From the NCBI RefSeq assembly GCF_900102195.1, contig NZ_FNBE01000005.1, forward strand, positions 111,649 through 175,648: DNA of 64,000 nt. The letters run 5' to 3'. Within the stretch, counting starts at the first letter, position 1, and every line of letters starts with the position of its first letter. Made by a program: the position numbers and the translations under genes. This document shows, in pieces, positions 27,061-36,165 of this stretch. The stretch is from Pseudonocardia oroxyli (GTDB lineage Bacteria > Actinomycetota > Actinomycetes > Mycobacteriales > Pseudonocardiaceae). The notes beneath the pieces were generated by a model. The model was given only the letters and a program-made list of their open reading frames with translations, was not told the DNA's origin and did not search any database.

Positions 27061-28130
27061 GTGAGGTGCGAGTCGCCGTAGTCGGCGTCGGCAACTGCGC
27101 CGCGTCGCTGGTCCAGGGCGTGGAGTACTACAGGGACGCCGACCCGGCCGCCCGGGTCCCGGGCCTGATGCACGTCGACTTCGGCGGCTACCACGTCGGC
27201 GACGTCACCTTCGTCGCCGCGTTCGACGTCGACGCCAAGAAGGTCGGCACCGACCTGTCGGAGGCCGTCTTCGCCAGCGAGAACAACACGGTGAAGATCG
27301 CGGACGTGCCGCCGCTCGGGGTGACCGTGCAGCGCGGCCACACCCTCGACGGGCTGGGCCGCTTCTACCGCGAGACGATCACCGAGTCCGACGAGGAGCC
27401 GGTGGACGTCGCCCAGGTGCTGCGCGAGACGCGTGCGGACGTCCTGGTGTCCTACCTGCCCGTGGGCAGCGAGGCGGCGGACCGGTTCTACGCGCAGGCG
27501 GCGATCGACGCGAAGGTCGCCTTCGTGAACGCGCTGCCCGTGTTCATCGCCTCCGACCCGGTGTGGGCGAAGAAGTTCGCCGACGCCGGCGTCCCCATCG
27601 TGGGCGACGACATCAAGTCCCAGGTCGGCGCGACCATCACCCACCGGGTGCTGGCCAGGCTGTTCGAGGACCGCGGCGTGCAGCTCGACCGCACGATGCA
27701 GCTCAACGTGGGCGGGAACATGGACTTCCTGAACATGAAGGAGCTCGAGCGGCTCGAGAGCAAGAAGGTGTCCAAGACCCAGTCGGTGACCAGCCAGGTC
27801 GACCGCGACATGGGCAAGGACAACGTGCACATCGGCCCGTCGGACTACGTGGCGTGGCTCGACGACCGCAAGTGGGCCTACGTCCGGCTCGAGGGCCGTG
27901 CGTTCGGCGACGTCCCGCTGAACCTGGAGTACAAGCTCGAGGTCTGGGACTCCCCGAACTCGGCGGGCATCATCATCGACGCCGTGCGGGCCGCGAAGAT
28001 CGCGCTGGACCGCGGGATCGGCGGCCCCATCCTGTCCGCGTCGAGCTACTTCATGAAGTCGCCGCCGGAGCAGTACAGCGACTCCGAGGCCCGCGAGGCC
28101 GTGGAGGCGTTCATCCGCGGCGACGCGTAG
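27057..28130 (+). CDS. ino1: inositol-3-phosphate synthase
   Basis: A 357-residue NAD-dependent enzyme converting glucose 6-phosphate to inositol 3-phosphate, the first step to mycothiol and phosphatidylinositol. The Rossmann motif [14 protein letters not shown] is at the N-terminus. The catalytic region includes [15 protein letters not shown] and [19 protein letters not shown] and HIGPSDYV also match the actinobacterial enzyme. It is coupled to padR and followed by a strong terminator. Confidence 0.97.
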   Translation: MSEVRVAVVGVGNCAASLVQGVEYYRDADPAARVPGLMHVDFGGYHVGDVTFVAAFDVDAKKVGTDLSEAVFASENNTVKIADVPPLGVTVQRGHTLDGLGRFYRETITESDEEPVDVAQVLRETRADVLVSYLPVGSEAADRFYAQAAIDAKVAFVNALPVFIASDPVWAKKFADAGVPIVGDDIKSQVGATITHRVLARLFEDRGVQLDRTMQLNVGGNMDFLNMKELERLESKKVSKTQSVTSQVDRDMGKDNVHIGPSDYVAWLDDRKWAYVRLEGRAFGDVPLNLEYKLEVWDSPNSAGIIIDAVRAAKIALDRGIGGPILSASSYFMKSPPEQYSDSEAREAVEAFIRGDA

Positions 28131-28142
28131 CCGTCGTCACTC

Positions 28143-28183
28143 TCGGGCCCCGACCGGTCACTCCGGTCGGGGCCCGATTTATT
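28143..28183 (+). terminator. ino1 terminator
   Basis: TCGGGCCCCGACCGG and its perfect complement around a 5-base loop, followed by TTTATTT: a canonical intrinsic terminator 12 bp after the stop. Confidence 0.92.
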
Positions 28184-28633
28184 TGTGGACCGGAAATGTT
28201 CGCGCTCCTTCCAGACCGGAAGGTGTTTCACTCGTCCGGCCCAATAACGGTTCCATCACGAGGTCACGCAGTGCACGTACCACCTGCTCTGCTGTGGACA
28301 GACCCCCGATCACGCGAACATCACGGGTGTAGTTGGGCCGAATGAGTGGCCGCCCTGGTGAGCGGCCTCACCCCAATTGACACCGTAGAATGCGATATGC
28401 GTCATAGCGACGCGGTTAATCCGTTCGTAATTTGGCCGACGGCCTCGCTACACCGCACACCACCCGGGTGTTCGGGATCGAGGTCACCGCCCGGAAGACG
28501 GGCGGGTGCCGTTCCCCGCCCGGGCTCCCCGGCGTCGGCGGGGACATCCCCACCGCACCCGCCACGTGGACCGGCGCTCTCCCCCGAGCGCTCGTCCGCG
28601 GTCGTCCGGCGGTGCGACCAGAGGATTCACCGA
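28184..28633 (+). other. 450-bp leader/intergenic region before the NlpC/P60 gene
   Basis: No coding frame is supported. A perfect -35 TTGACA occurs at 28377-28382, but no clear -10 at 16-19 bp. A DnaA-box-like TGTGGACAG lies near 28294-28302. The last 200 bases can form GC-rich hairpins. No c-di-AMP (ydaO) riboswitch signature could be recognised although such leaders often precede hydrolases like the downstream one. Confidence 0.5.
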
Positions 28634-29191
28634 GTGCCTTCGCACACCCCCGCGCTCCTGCGCACCACCGTCGTCGCCGTCACCGCAGCGGCAGCGGCAT
28701 TCTTCTCGCTCGCCCCGGCCGCCACCCCGGCCGCTCCCGCCGCGCCGACCGCCGCGGCCGCCCCCGTCGAGGTGGCCCAGCGGACCGTCGCCCTGGCCGC
28801 CCCCTCCAACGCCGTCGCCGCGGCCGCGCTGAACGCCTCCCCGGCCGCCAAGCGCGCCGCCGCGCTGGAGACCGCGCTGGCCCAGCTCGGCAAGCCGTAC
28901 CGCTACGGGGCCACCGGCCCGTCGTCCTTCGACTGCTCGGGTCTGACCTCGTTCGCGTTCAAGAACGCGGGCGTCTCGATCCCGCGCACCAGCCGCGCCC
29001 AGTCGACCGTCGGCACCCCGGTCTCCAAGAGCGACCTGCAGCCCGGCGACCTGGTCTTCTTCTACAAGCCGGTCAGCCACGTCGCGATCTACATCGGCAA
29101 CGGCCAGGTCGTGCACGCGAGCACGAGCGGCCAGCCCGTGAAGATCAGCAACGTCGACAACATGCCCTTCAGCGGCGCCCGTCGCGTCTGA
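28634..29191 (+). CDS. secreted NlpC/P60 peptidoglycan endopeptidase
   Basis: A 185-residue exported hydrolase. The signal peptide is about residues 1-35 (LLRTTVVAVTAAAAAFFSLA, then Ala/Pro). An Ala-rich linker follows, then an NlpC/P60 domain at about 75-185. Catalytic Cys is in FDCSGLTSF, His in SHVAIYIG and the third residue His in VVHAST. It is probably a D-Glu-mDAP cleaving enzyme for cell separation. GTG 28634 is chosen because the signal peptide starts there; longer upstream frames are Arg-rich non-coding. Confidence 0.88.
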   Translation: MPSHTPALLRTTVVAVTAAAAAFFSLAPAATPAAPAAPTAAAAPVEVAQRTVALAAPSNAVAAAALNASPAAKRAAALETALAQLGKPYRYGATGPSSFDCSGLTSFAFKNAGVSIPRTSRAQSTVGTPVSKSDLQPGDLVFFYKPVSHVAIYIGNGQVVHASTSGQPVKISNVDNMPFSGARRV

Positions 29192-29194
29192 GCA

Positions 29195-29243
29195 CACCGG
29201 GACCCCGCGAGCATGCTCTCGACGGGGCACGCGGGTCCCGGTG
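29195..29243 (+). terminator. terminator after the NlpC/P60 gene
   Basis: CACCGGGACCCCGCG pairs with CGCGGGTCCCGGTG (one bulge), three bases after the stop; no T-run. Confidence 0.75.
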
Positions 29244-29338
29244 CCCTTCCGCTCGCTCATCGGGCGGTGAGGGTTGTCGGTGGCCGGCCGTCCTGAGTGA
29301 TCATCAGCCGCTGAGGGCTGTCTCCTAGGGTGCACGGC

Positions 29339-30022
29339 ATGAGCTCCAGACCCCTCGCCCTCGTCACCGGCGCCTCGCGCGGGATCGGTGCCGCCACCGC
29401 GCGTGCCCTCGCCCCCACCCACGACCTGCTCCTGGGCGGGCGGGACGCGGTCGCGCTGGAGAAGCTGGCCGTCGACCTGCCCGGCGCGACCCCGTGGCCG
29501 GTCGACCTGACCGACGACGGCTCGGTCACCGCCGCGGTGACCGCGCTGGACCTGCCGCGGCTCGACGTCCTGGTGCACTCCGCGGGCGTCGGGCTGCTGG
29601 GGCGGGTCGAGGACACCTCGCCGGAGACCTGGCGGCGACAGTTCGAGGTCAACGTCGTGGCGGTCGCCGGACTCACCCGGCTGCTGCTGCCGGCCCTGCG
29701 GGCCGCGCGCGGGACGGTGGTGCTCGTCAACTCCGGTGCCGGGCACACCGCCCGTCCCGGCTGGGCGTCCTACGCCGCGAGCAAGTTCGCGTTGCGCGCG
29801 TTCGCCGACGCCCTGCGCGGCGAGGAGCCGGACCTGCGGGTCGCCTCCGTCCACCCCGGGCGGGTCGACACCGAGATGCAGCGGTCGGTCGTCGAGCAGG
29901 AGGGTGGACGGTACGAGGCGGACCGCTACCTGCGGGCCGACTCGGTGGCGGCCGCGATCGTGTCCGCGGCGACGGCGTCGGCGGAGGCGCACGTCTCCGA
30001 GATCGTCATCCGGCCGCGGTAG
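29339..30022 (+). CDS. short-chain dehydrogenase/reductase
   Basis: A 227-residue classical SDR. The cofactor motif is TGASRGIG, then LVHSAGVG. The catalytic Ser in NSGAGH and YAASK (Tyr, Lys) are present, as is PGRVDT. The substrate is unknown. ATG 29339 fits -10 TAGGGT (29326-29331) seven bases upstream. The gene lies 44 bp before the UPF0158-MNT gene but that gene has its own promoter. Confidence 0.87.
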   Translation: MSSRPLALVTGASRGIGAATARALAPTHDLLLGGRDAVALEKLAVDLPGATPWPVDLTDDGSVTAAVTALDLPRLDVLVHSAGVGLLGRVEDTSPETWRRQFEVNVVAVAGLTRLLLPALRAARGTVVLVNSGAGHTARPGWASYAASKFALRAFADALRGEEPDLRVASVHPGRVDTEMQRSVVEQEGGRYEADRYLRADSVAAAIVSAATASAEAHVSEIVIRPR

Positions 30023-30066
30023 CTCGATCCGGGACACCGGAGCCCCGCGCCGGATACGCTGCGGGG

Positions 30067-30831
30067 ATGCTGGACCCGGCCCGAGTCGACCTCGCCGAGC
30101 TGGTCACGGCGCTCGACGACCGGACGCCCGAGGTCGAGTGGTTCATCGACCCCGCCACCGGGCGGATCGTCCCGGTGATCCCGGAGGCCGTGTGCGGGGA
30201 GCCGGAGCCGGACGTCGAGGGCTGGGTCGCGATCGCCCCCACCAGCGCGCGGGACGGGTACCAGGACATGGCGGACTTCACCGCGGGCGTCCAGCACCGC
30301 CGGGCCGCCGAGCTGCTCGACCGGGCCCTGAACGGGCGCGGGGCCTTCCGCCGGTTCAAGAACACGCTGTTCGACTTCCCCGAGGTCCGCGACCAGTGGT
30401 TCCGCTTCCGGGACGCACGGGCCCGCCGCCGCGCCCTGGACTGGCTGGTCGACGCCGGGCTGGTCACCGGGGAGGACGCGGCGCTCGCCGCGACCGCCTA
30501 CCCGGACCCCGAACCGGAGAACGAGGACCTGCCCGCCGTCGTCGCGGTGGAGCTCGCCGCCGCCTACGGCGACCGCTTGAGCCAGGTACTGCTGGTCGGC
30601 CCGTGGGCCAGCGGCGAGGGCTCGGTGGAGTCGCCGCTCGAGCTGCTCGTGGTGCTGGGGGAGCTGGACTCGCCGTGGACCGAGCTGCGTCGGATCGACG
30701 AGATGTTGTGGCGGCACACCGAACGCTCCGGCATCACGGTGTGCGCGTACCCGGTGTCCCAGGCGGCGCTCTCCCGGCCGGTCGAGCCCTGGCTCGTGCG
30801 CGCCCGCGCCGAGGCGGTGCGGCTGCGGTGA
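30067..30831 (+). CDS. UPF0158 domain fused to a degenerate nucleotidyltransferase (MNT-like) domain
   Basis: A 254-residue two-part protein. Residues 1-138 are UPF0158-like (WFIDPATG near 25-32, GAFRRFKNTLFDFP near 92-105, then WLVDAGLV). Residues about 155-232 follow the strand-helix pattern of a minimal nucleotidyltransferase. The GS motif appears as VGPWASGEGS and the usual S-D-x-D as S-P-L-E, so the metal-binding Asp residues are missing. A HEPN-type helical protein follows 220 bp downstream, the classical partner order. -10 TACGCT at 30055-30060. Alternatively it is just a UPF0158 protein with an unknown C-terminus. Confidence 0.65.
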   Translation: MLDPARVDLAELVTALDDRTPEVEWFIDPATGRIVPVIPEAVCGEPEPDVEGWVAIAPTSARDGYQDMADFTAGVQHRRAAELLDRALNGRGAFRRFKNTLFDFPEVRDQWFRFRDARARRRALDWLVDAGLVTGEDAALAATAYPDPEPENEDLPAVVAVELAAAYGDRLSQVLLVGPWASGEGSVESPLELLVVLGELDSPWTELRRIDEMLWRHTERSGITVCAYPVSQAALSRPVEPWLVRARAEAVRLR

Positions 30832-31051
30832 GGCCCTCCCGACCGACGCGGCGGGAGCCCGGGCCGGGGCGGCGCCTTTCAGCGGGCGCCGGCACGGATC
30901 CCGATCCCACGGCCGGCTTCCCCGCGGTGCAACACGACGGCTCCCGATCGGCCGCCGTCGGTCTCGCGGCCGGGCGTCGCCGTGCAGCGGTGAAAGACGC
31001 ACACCTCGGTCGTCGCCCCGCGGCGCGGCCCGGCGGCCGGACGGGTCGGCG

Positions 31052-31516
31052 ATGAGCGCCGCCGAGAGTGTGCCGCGCCCCGCGTCCAGCCGGGCCCGGC
31101 AGGATCTCGCCGCCGCGGAACTCCTTGCCGCACACGGCTTCTCGGCCCAGGCGGTGGAGGCGGCGGCCCGCTCGGCGCTGGGGGCCGCGCAGCTCGCGTT
31201 GGCGGCGTTGGACGAGTCGCGGGACCATCCGTCGGACGTCGTGTCGGCCTACGTCCGCCGGGTCGTGCGCGAGCGGGCCATGGACCCGGACACGGGGCGG
31301 CGGCTGCGGTCGCTGCTCAACCGCGCCGAGCTCGCCGCCCGCACCCGGGCCGAGACGCCGGTCGCGGAGAGCACCGACGCGCTCGCCGACGCCCGCGCCG
31401 TCCTCGACGCGGTGGAGCAGTGGCTCGCCGACCCGGCCCGGAGTGCCCCCGGCACGGTCGAGACCACCCGACACCGGGTCCGCCCGCTCCCGCGGCGCCG
31501 GGCGTCGGAGACGTAG
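31052..31516 (+). CDS. HEPN-like all-helical protein, probable partner of the upstream MNT protein
   Basis: A 154-residue, almost entirely helical and Ala-rich protein. The pattern SRARQDLAAAELLAAHGFSA, then helix two with AAARSALGAAQLAL, and a later RAELAARTRAE, matches HEPN/UPF0332-type proteins (DL-x2-A-x2-LL, second long helix, R-x4-DY-like region). A canonical R-x4-6-H RNase motif is not evident, so RNase activity is doubtful. It ends 94 bp before the convergent leuS stop, with a repeat hairpin between. Confidence 0.55.
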   Translation: MSAAESVPRPASSRARQDLAAAELLAAHGFSAQAVEAAARSALGAAQLALAALDESRDHPSDVVSAYVRRVVRERAMDPDTGRRLRSLLNRAELAARTRAETPVAESTDALADARAVLDAVEQWLADPARSAPGTVETTRHRVRPLPRRRASET

Positions 31517-31540
31517 CGCCCCCGCCCCGCACCCCGGCGA

Positions 31541-31603
31541 TGATCCACCGTCGGGGAGCCGGGCGGTCGACATCCGACCGCCCCACTCCCGACGGGTGGA
31601 TCA
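31541..31603. repeat. 63-bp nested palindrome (ATGATCCACCGTCGGG family, copy 1)
   Basis: The outer arms TGATCCACCGTCGGG and CCCGACGGGTGGATCA are complementary with one bulge. The inner arms GGGCGGTCG and CGACCGCCC are also complementary. It sits between convergent HEPN and leuS genes, so it may terminate both. Related copies occur at 50131-50195 and 50322-50384. Confidence 0.8.
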
Positions 31604-31609
31604 CACCGC

Positions 31610-34459
31610 TCAGCGGACGATGTTGACCAACCGGCCGGGCACGACGATGACCTTCTTCGGCGCAGCCCCGTCGAGGGCGGCGACGATCTTCTCGTCGGCC
31701 AGGGCGGCGGCCTCGACGGCGGCGCGATCGGCGTCGGCGGGGACGGTGACCCGGGAGCGGACCTTGCCGTTGACCTGGATCGGGTACTCGGCGGTGTCCT
31801 GCACCAGGTACTGCTCGTCCGCGACCGGGAAGTCGGCGTAGGCCAGCGTCTCGGGGTGGCCGAGGATCGACCACAGCTCCTCGCTGATGTGCGGCGCCAG
31901 CGGGGCCAACATCAGGACCAGCGGCTCGGCGACGGACCGCGGCGCCCCACCCGGGTACTGCTTGGTCAGGTGGTTCGTCAGCTCCATCAGCTTCGCGGCC
32001 GCGGTGTTGTAGTGCAGGGCCGGGTAGTCCTCGCGCACGCCCGCGATCGCCTTGTGCAGCGCGCGCAGGGTGTCCGCGTCCGGCTCCTCGTCGGTGACCC
32101 GCGACTCGCCGGTGTTCTCGTCGACCAGGTTCCGCCAGGTCCGCTGCAGGAAGCGCTGCGGACCGACGACGTCCCGGGTCGACCAGGGACGGGACGCCTC
32201 CATCGGTCCGGTGTACATCTCGTAGAGGCGGAAGGTGTCCGCGCCGTACCGGTCGCACATCTCGTCCGGCGTGACGACGTTCTTCAGGGACTTGCCCATC
32301 TTGCCGTACTCACGGTTGACCGGCTGGCCGTTCCACGTGAAACGCCCCTCCGACTCCTCGACCACCTCTTCGGCCGGGACGTAGGTGCCGCGCGCGTCGG
32401 TGTAGGCGTAGGCCTGGATGTAGCCCTGGTTGAACAGCTTGCGGAAGGGCTCCTCGCTGGTCACGTGGCCCAGGTCGAACAGCACCTTGTGCCAGAAGCG
32501 CGAGTACAGCAGGTGCAGCACCGCGTGCTCGACGCCGCCGACGTACAGGTCCACCCCACCCGGGTCGACCGGCGAGATCGAGAGGTCCTTGCCGACCCAG
32601 TACTTCTCCGCCTCGACGCCGGTGAAGCGCTCGGTGTTCTCCGGGTCCAGGTAGCGCAGGTAGTACCAGCAGGAGCCCGCCCACTGCGGCATCGTGTTGG
32701 TCTCGCGGCGGTACTGCTGGGGCCCGTCGCCCAGGTCCAGCTCGACGTTCACCCAGTCCTGCGCGCGCGACAGCGGCGGCTCGGGCTCGGTGTTCGCGTC
32801 GTCCGGGTCGTAGGTCTTGGGGGAGTAGTCGTCGACGTCCGGCAGGACGACGGGCAGCTGGTCGTCCGGCAGGCCGATCGGGCCGTGCTCGTCCCACACG
32901 ATGGGGAAGGGCTCGCCCCAGTACCGCTGCCGCGAGAACAGCCAGTCCCGCAGCTTGTACTGCACGACGCCCTCGCCGAACCCCTTGTCCGCCAACCACT
33001 CCGTGATGGCGCGCTTGGCCTCGGCGACGCCCAGCCCGTTCAGGCTGATCTCGTCGTTGGCGGAGTTGACCGCGGGGCCGTCGCCGGTGAACGCCTCGCC
33101 GTCCCAGTCGCCCGGGTCGACGGTCCGGACGATCGGCAGGCCGAACGCCGTCGCGAAGTCCCAGTCCCGCTGGTCCTGCGCCGGCACGGCCATGATCGCG
33201 CCGGTGCCGTAGCCCATCAGCACGTAGTCCGCGACGAACACGGGGACGGACTCGCCGTTCACCGGGTTGACGGCGAACGCGCCGATGAAGACGCCGGTCT
33301 TCTCCTTGTTCTCCTGCCGGTCCAGCTCCGACTTGCGTGCGGCGGCGGCGCGGTACTCCGCGACGGCCTCGGCGGGCGTGGCGGCGCCGCCGGTCCACCG
33401 GCGATCGACGTTCGCAGGCCACGACGCGGGGACGAGCTCGTCCACCAGGGGGTGCTCAGGGGCCAGGACCATGTAGGTCGCGCCGAACAGCGTGTCCGGA
33501 CGGGTGGTGAACACCTCGATGTCGCCCGCACCGGCGGAGAACCGGACGCGCGCGCCCTCGGAGCGCCCGATCCAGTTGCGCTGCATGGCCTTCACCGACT
33601 CGGGCCAGTCGACGCGGTCCAGGTCCGACGCCAACCGGTCCGCGTACGCGGTGATCCGCATCTTCCACTGCTTCAGGCTGCGCCGGAACACGGGGAAGTT
33701 GCCGCGCTCGGAGCGCCCGTCCGCGGTGACCTCCTCGTTCGCCAGGACCGTGCCCAGGCCGGGGCACCAGTTCACCGGCGCCTCGGAGATGTAGGCCAGC
33801 CGGTACGAGTCGATCAGCGCCCGGCGCTCGCCCTCGGCCAGCTCGCTGTACGGACGTCCGTCCGGGGTCTGCCGCGCGCCGGACTCGAACTCCGCCTTCA
33901 GCTCGGCGATCGGGCGGGCCCGGTCCGCCTCGGTGTCGTACCAGGACTCGAAGATCTGCAGGAAGATCCACTGGGTCCAGCGGTAGTACGTCACGTCCGT
34001 GGTGGCGATCGACCGGCGCGGGTCGTGGGCCAGCCCGAGCTGCCGCAGCTGCTGCTTGTACCGGGCGATGTTCGCCTCGGTGGTGGTGCGCGGGTGCGTG
34101 CCCGTCTGCACGGCGTACTGCTCGGCGGGCAGGCCGAACGAGTCGAAGCCCATGGGGTGCAGGACGTTGCGGCCGTTCATGCGCAGGAACCGACCCAGCA
34201 CGTCCGTCCCGATGAAGCCCAGCGGGTGCCCGACGTGCAGCCCCGCGCCCGAGGGGTACGGGAACATGTCCATCACGTAGGCCTTCGGCCGCTCCGAGCC
34301 CGGCTCGCCGGGGTTGGGGGCGTGGAAGGTGCCCTCCGCGGCCCAGCGGTCCTGCCAGCGGCGCTCGATCGCGTTGGCGAGCGTGGCGTCGTACCGGAAG
34401 GGCGGGGCTCCGGCCGACCCGCCTTCGCTGGGTGCGATCGTCGTGCTCTCCGTGCTCAT
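31610..34459 (-). CDS. leuS: leucyl-tRNA synthetase
   Basis: A 949-residue class I synthetase. The HIGH-equivalent is GLHVGHPLG and the KMSKS loop reads KMGKS ([12 protein letters not shown]). A long CP1 editing domain lies between (about 240-440), with the C-terminal anticodon-binding helices and the extreme C-terminal RNA-binding domain ([12 protein letters not shown]). ATG 34459 is chosen, with GAGGT about 10 bases upstream; longer starts add Arg-rich sequence. No T-box was seen in the leader. Confidence 0.97.
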   Translation of the reverse strand: MSTESTTIAPSEGGSAGAPPFRYDATLANAIERRWQDRWAAEGTFHAPNPGEPGSERPKAYVMDMFPYPSGAGLHVGHPLGFIGTDVLGRFLRMNGRNVLHPMGFDSFGLPAEQYAVQTGTHPRTTTEANIARYKQQLRQLGLAHDPRRSIATTDVTYYRWTQWIFLQIFESWYDTEADRARPIAELKAEFESGARQTPDGRPYSELAEGERRALIDSYRLAYISEAPVNWCPGLGTVLANEEVTADGRSERGNFPVFRRSLKQWKMRITAYADRLASDLDRVDWPESVKAMQRNWIGRSEGARVRFSAGAGDIEVFTTRPDTLFGATYMVLAPEHPLVDELVPASWPANVDRRWTGGAATPAEAVAEYRAAAARKSELDRQENKEKTGVFIGAFAVNPVNGESVPVFVADYVLMGYGTGAIMAVPAQDQRDWDFATAFGLPIVRTVDPGDWDGEAFTGDGPAVNSANDEISLNGLGVAEAKRAITEWLADKGFGEGVVQYKLRDWLFSRQRYWGEPFPIVWDEHGPIGLPDDQLPVVLPDVDDYSPKTYDPDDANTEPEPPLSRAQDWVNVELDLGDGPQQYRRETNTMPQWAGSCWYYLRYLDPENTERFTGVEAEKYWVGKDLSISPVDPGGVDLYVGGVEHAVLHLLYSRFWHKVLFDLGHVTSEEPFRKLFNQGYIQAYAYTDARGTYVPAEEVVEESEGRFTWNGQPVNREYGKMGKSLKNVVTPDEMCDRYGADTFRLYEMYTGPMEASRPWSTRDVVGPQRFLQRTWRNLVDENTGESRVTDEEPDADTLRALHKAIAGVREDYPALHYNTAAAKLMELTNHLTKQYPGGAPRSVAEPLVLMLAPLAPHISEELWSILGHPETLAYADFPVADEQYLVQDTAEYPIQVNGKVRSRVTVPADADRAAVEAAALADEKIVAALDGAAPKKVIVVPGRLVNIVR

Positions 34460-34646
34460 CGTCCCGCTCACCTCGAGGAATGGCCGTGTCCGGCCTGCTG
34501 ATCCGTGTGCCGCCCGGCGGCCCGGGCCGCATCGGTCGCGGCAGCGTGCGAGGGGCCGCGGAGCGCTTCCTCCCAGGGTAACGCCGCTGCTCGACGGGCG
34601 GTGACGGGGTTCCGAGGACACGGGACGCGGTGTCTACCCTGGTCCT

Positions 34647-35087
34647 GTGCCGACGATCCTCCGCCTCGTGCTCGCCGTGCTGTTCCTGCTCGTCGGGATC
34701 GCCCTGGTCGCGATCGCCGTGCTCGGCGCGCGGTCCGCGCTGCGGCGTAACCGCTGGGTCGGGGTGCGCACGGCCGCCACGCTGGAATCCGCTCCGGCCT
34801 GGGTCTCGGCCAACCGGGTGGCCGCCCCGCCGCTCGGCGCGGCGGGCGGGATCGCGCTGCTCGCGGGGATCACGCTGGTCGCGGGTCCGCCGACCGCCCT
34901 GGCCTGGGTGGTCACGGCGGTGGGGCTGGTCGGCGCGTTCGTGCTGGCCGGGATCGGCGGGGCGCTCGGGGACCGCGCCGCGCAGCTCGAGACCGCCTCC
35001 CGCGCCGCCGAGCCGCAGGCCGCGGCGTGTGCGGGCACCTGCGCGGGCTGCGACCTCATCGCCGGGTGCCGACCCGCACAGGCGTGA
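34647..35087 (+). CDS. SdpI/YhfL-family membrane protein
   Basis: A 146-residue protein with three or four hydrophobic helices. The family motif N-x-W-x-G-x-R-T appears as RNRWVGVRT, then AWVSANRVAAPPLG. SdpI proteins give immunity to the SdpC toxin in Bacillus; most actinobacterial members have no known role. The C-terminus carries Cys pairs (ACAGTCAGCDLIAGC), unusual for the family and possibly metal-binding. -10 TACCCT at 34635-34640. Confidence 0.72.
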   Translation: MPTILRLVLAVLFLLVGIALVAIAVLGARSALRRNRWVGVRTAATLESAPAWVSANRVAAPPLGAAGGIALLAGITLVAGPPTALAWVVTAVGLVGAFVLAGIGGALGDRAAQLETASRAAEPQAAACAGTCAGCDLIAGCRPAQA

Positions 35088-35088
35088 T

Positions 35089-35116
35089 CGTCTAGACGTT
35101 CGTCTGGGACGGACGT
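35089..35116. promoter_or_regulatory. TetR-like palindrome downstream of the DUF4333 gene (pair member 1)
   Basis: GATCGTCTAGACGTTCGTCT contains AGACG-TT-CGTCT and the overlapping palindrome CGTCTAGACG. It shares GATCGTCTA, GACG-x-TCGT and ACGTCAG in the same order with the element at 35498-35524 on the other side of the gene. Confidence 0.45.
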
Positions 35117-35469
35117 CAGAACGGCTTGTCGATCCGGTAGTCGCCGCGTCGGTCCAGGATGGTGACCGGCACGGACCAGACCTTGCCGACCCCGGTGATC
35201 TGACAGAACAGGACGACGTCCGGGTCGATCGCCGCCGCCGGTGGGCACTGCACCCGACCGGCCGCCAAGGGGGCGAGCGACGGGTCGGAGCGCAGGTAGT
35301 CCTGGACGTCCTGCTCCAGGCGGGCGCCGTCGATCGTCGTGGGCGCCTCCGGTGGTGCCGGGGCGGTGACCGGGGCGGTGACCGGGGCGGTGACCGGGGC
35401 GGTGACCGGGGCGGAACAGGCTCCGACCACGAGCAGGGCGGCGACCGTGAACAACGGTCGAGCTCTCAT
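35116..35469 (-). CDS. DUF4333 lipoprotein with an APVT repeat linker
   Basis: A 117-residue secreted lipoprotein. The signal peptide ends in lipobox LLVVGAC (Cys about 19). Four tandem Ala-Pro-Val-Thr units and a Pro-rich stretch act as a spacer from the membrane. A C-terminal DUF4333 domain (about 55-117) follows, with two Cys (VQCPP, LFCQI) likely forming a disulphide. Function unknown. The start at 35469 has GGGAGG nine bases upstream; an earlier in-frame start would lengthen the signal peptide unhelpfully. Confidence 0.78.
   Translation of the reverse strand: MRARPLFTVAALLVVGACSAPVTAPVTAPVTAPVTAPAPPEAPTTIDGARLEQDVQDYLRSDPSLAPLAAGRVQCPPAAAIDPDVVLFCQITGVGKVWSVPVTILDRRGDYRIDKPF
35361..35414 (-). 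repeat. 12-bp tandem repeat (GGGCGGTGACCG x 4.5) inside the lipoprotein gene
   Basis: Four identical 12-bp units plus half a unit encode the APVT linker. Being in frame (12 = 4 codons), copy-number change would only alter linker length. Confidence 0.9.
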
Positions 35470-35497
35470 GCGTCCTCCCTCGGCCGGCGCGGTATTC

Positions 35498-35524
35498 ATA
35501 CGATCGTCTAAGACGCTCGTATGT
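35498..35524. promoter_or_regulatory. 13-bp inverted repeat upstream of the DUF4333 gene (pair member 2)
   Basis: CATACGATCGTCT and AGACGCTCGTATG match their complements at 12 of 13 positions around a central A. It lies 28 bp upstream of the lipoprotein start and just after the yqgE stop, so it is either an operator or a terminator for yqgE. Confidence 0.5.
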
Positions 35525-35527
35525 ACG

Positions 35528-36121
35528 TCAGTTCAGACCCATCTCCACCGGGAAGGTCGCCAGCAGGGCCAGGGGCGGGCCCTGCCTGCGCAGCACCCGG
35601 CCCCACAGGTCGGCGTGACGAGCGGTCGTCACATCGTCCGGCAGACCCGGGACGACATACCAGTCGCCGCGGGAGATCTCGCCGTCGAGCTGGCCCGCGT
35701 CCCACCCCGAGTAGCCCGCGAAGATCCGCAGACCGCGCACCTTCCCGGTCAGCGCCGCCGGGTCGCTGTCCAGGTCGACCAGCGCGACCGGGCCGTTCAC
35801 CGCGACGACGCCGGTCAACCCGTCCGGGCGCTCACCCGGCCGCAGGATCGCCAGGCAGAGCGCGGTGGTGCCGTCGACCGGCCCGCCGACGAACACACCG
35901 CCCGGCTCCGCCGCGAAGGACGCCCACTTCGGCAGCACCTCCCGCACCGACGCCTCCGACGGCCGGTTCAGCACCACACCCAGGCTCCCCTGTCCGCGGT
36001 GCTCCACGATGTAGACCACCGTGCGGGAGAAGTTGGGATCGGTGAGGCCCGTCGCGGCCACCAGAAGGGTTCCGGGTCCGACCGGGGTGGCGGCCTGCCG
36101 GCCGGGGCGCTCGTCCCTCAC
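35528..36121 (-). CDS. yqgE: YqgE/AlgH family protein (UPF0301)
   Basis: A 197-residue UPF0301 protein. It opens with GTLLVAATGLTDPNFSRTVV and contains VVLNRPSE, VFVGGPV and FAGYSGWDAGQLDGEI, the family signatures. Function is unresolved (historically linked to alginate regulation). Same neighbourhood as mycobacterial Rv0038. The start is GTG at 36121, 44 bp from the divergent MFS gene. Confidence 0.9.
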   Translation of the reverse strand: MRDERPGRQAATPVGPGTLLVAATGLTDPNFSRTVVYIVEHRGQGSLGVVLNRPSEASVREVLPKWASFAAEPGGVFVGGPVDGTTALCLAILRPGERPDGLTGVVAVNGPVALVDLDSDPAALTGKVRGLRIFAGYSGWDAGQLDGEISRGDWYVVPGLPDDVTTARHADLWGRVLRRQGPPLALLATFPVEMGLN

Positions 36122-36165
36122 TCACCCATGTTCGCACCCCGGTCGGGGGACGTACCCTCCAACCC

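Noticed and set aside
28184..28633. c-di-AMP (ydaO) riboswitch before the NlpC/P60 gene
   Set aside because: Expected from gene context, but no conserved core could be recognised by eye. A covariance-model search would decide.
31856..34501. 881-codon open frame antisense to leuS
   Set aside because: Its codon pattern mirrors the third-position GC bias of leuS; no domain or RBS. The same applies to most long antisense frames here.
34460..34646. T-box riboswitch for leuS
   Set aside because: Leader too short and no T-box sequence seen.
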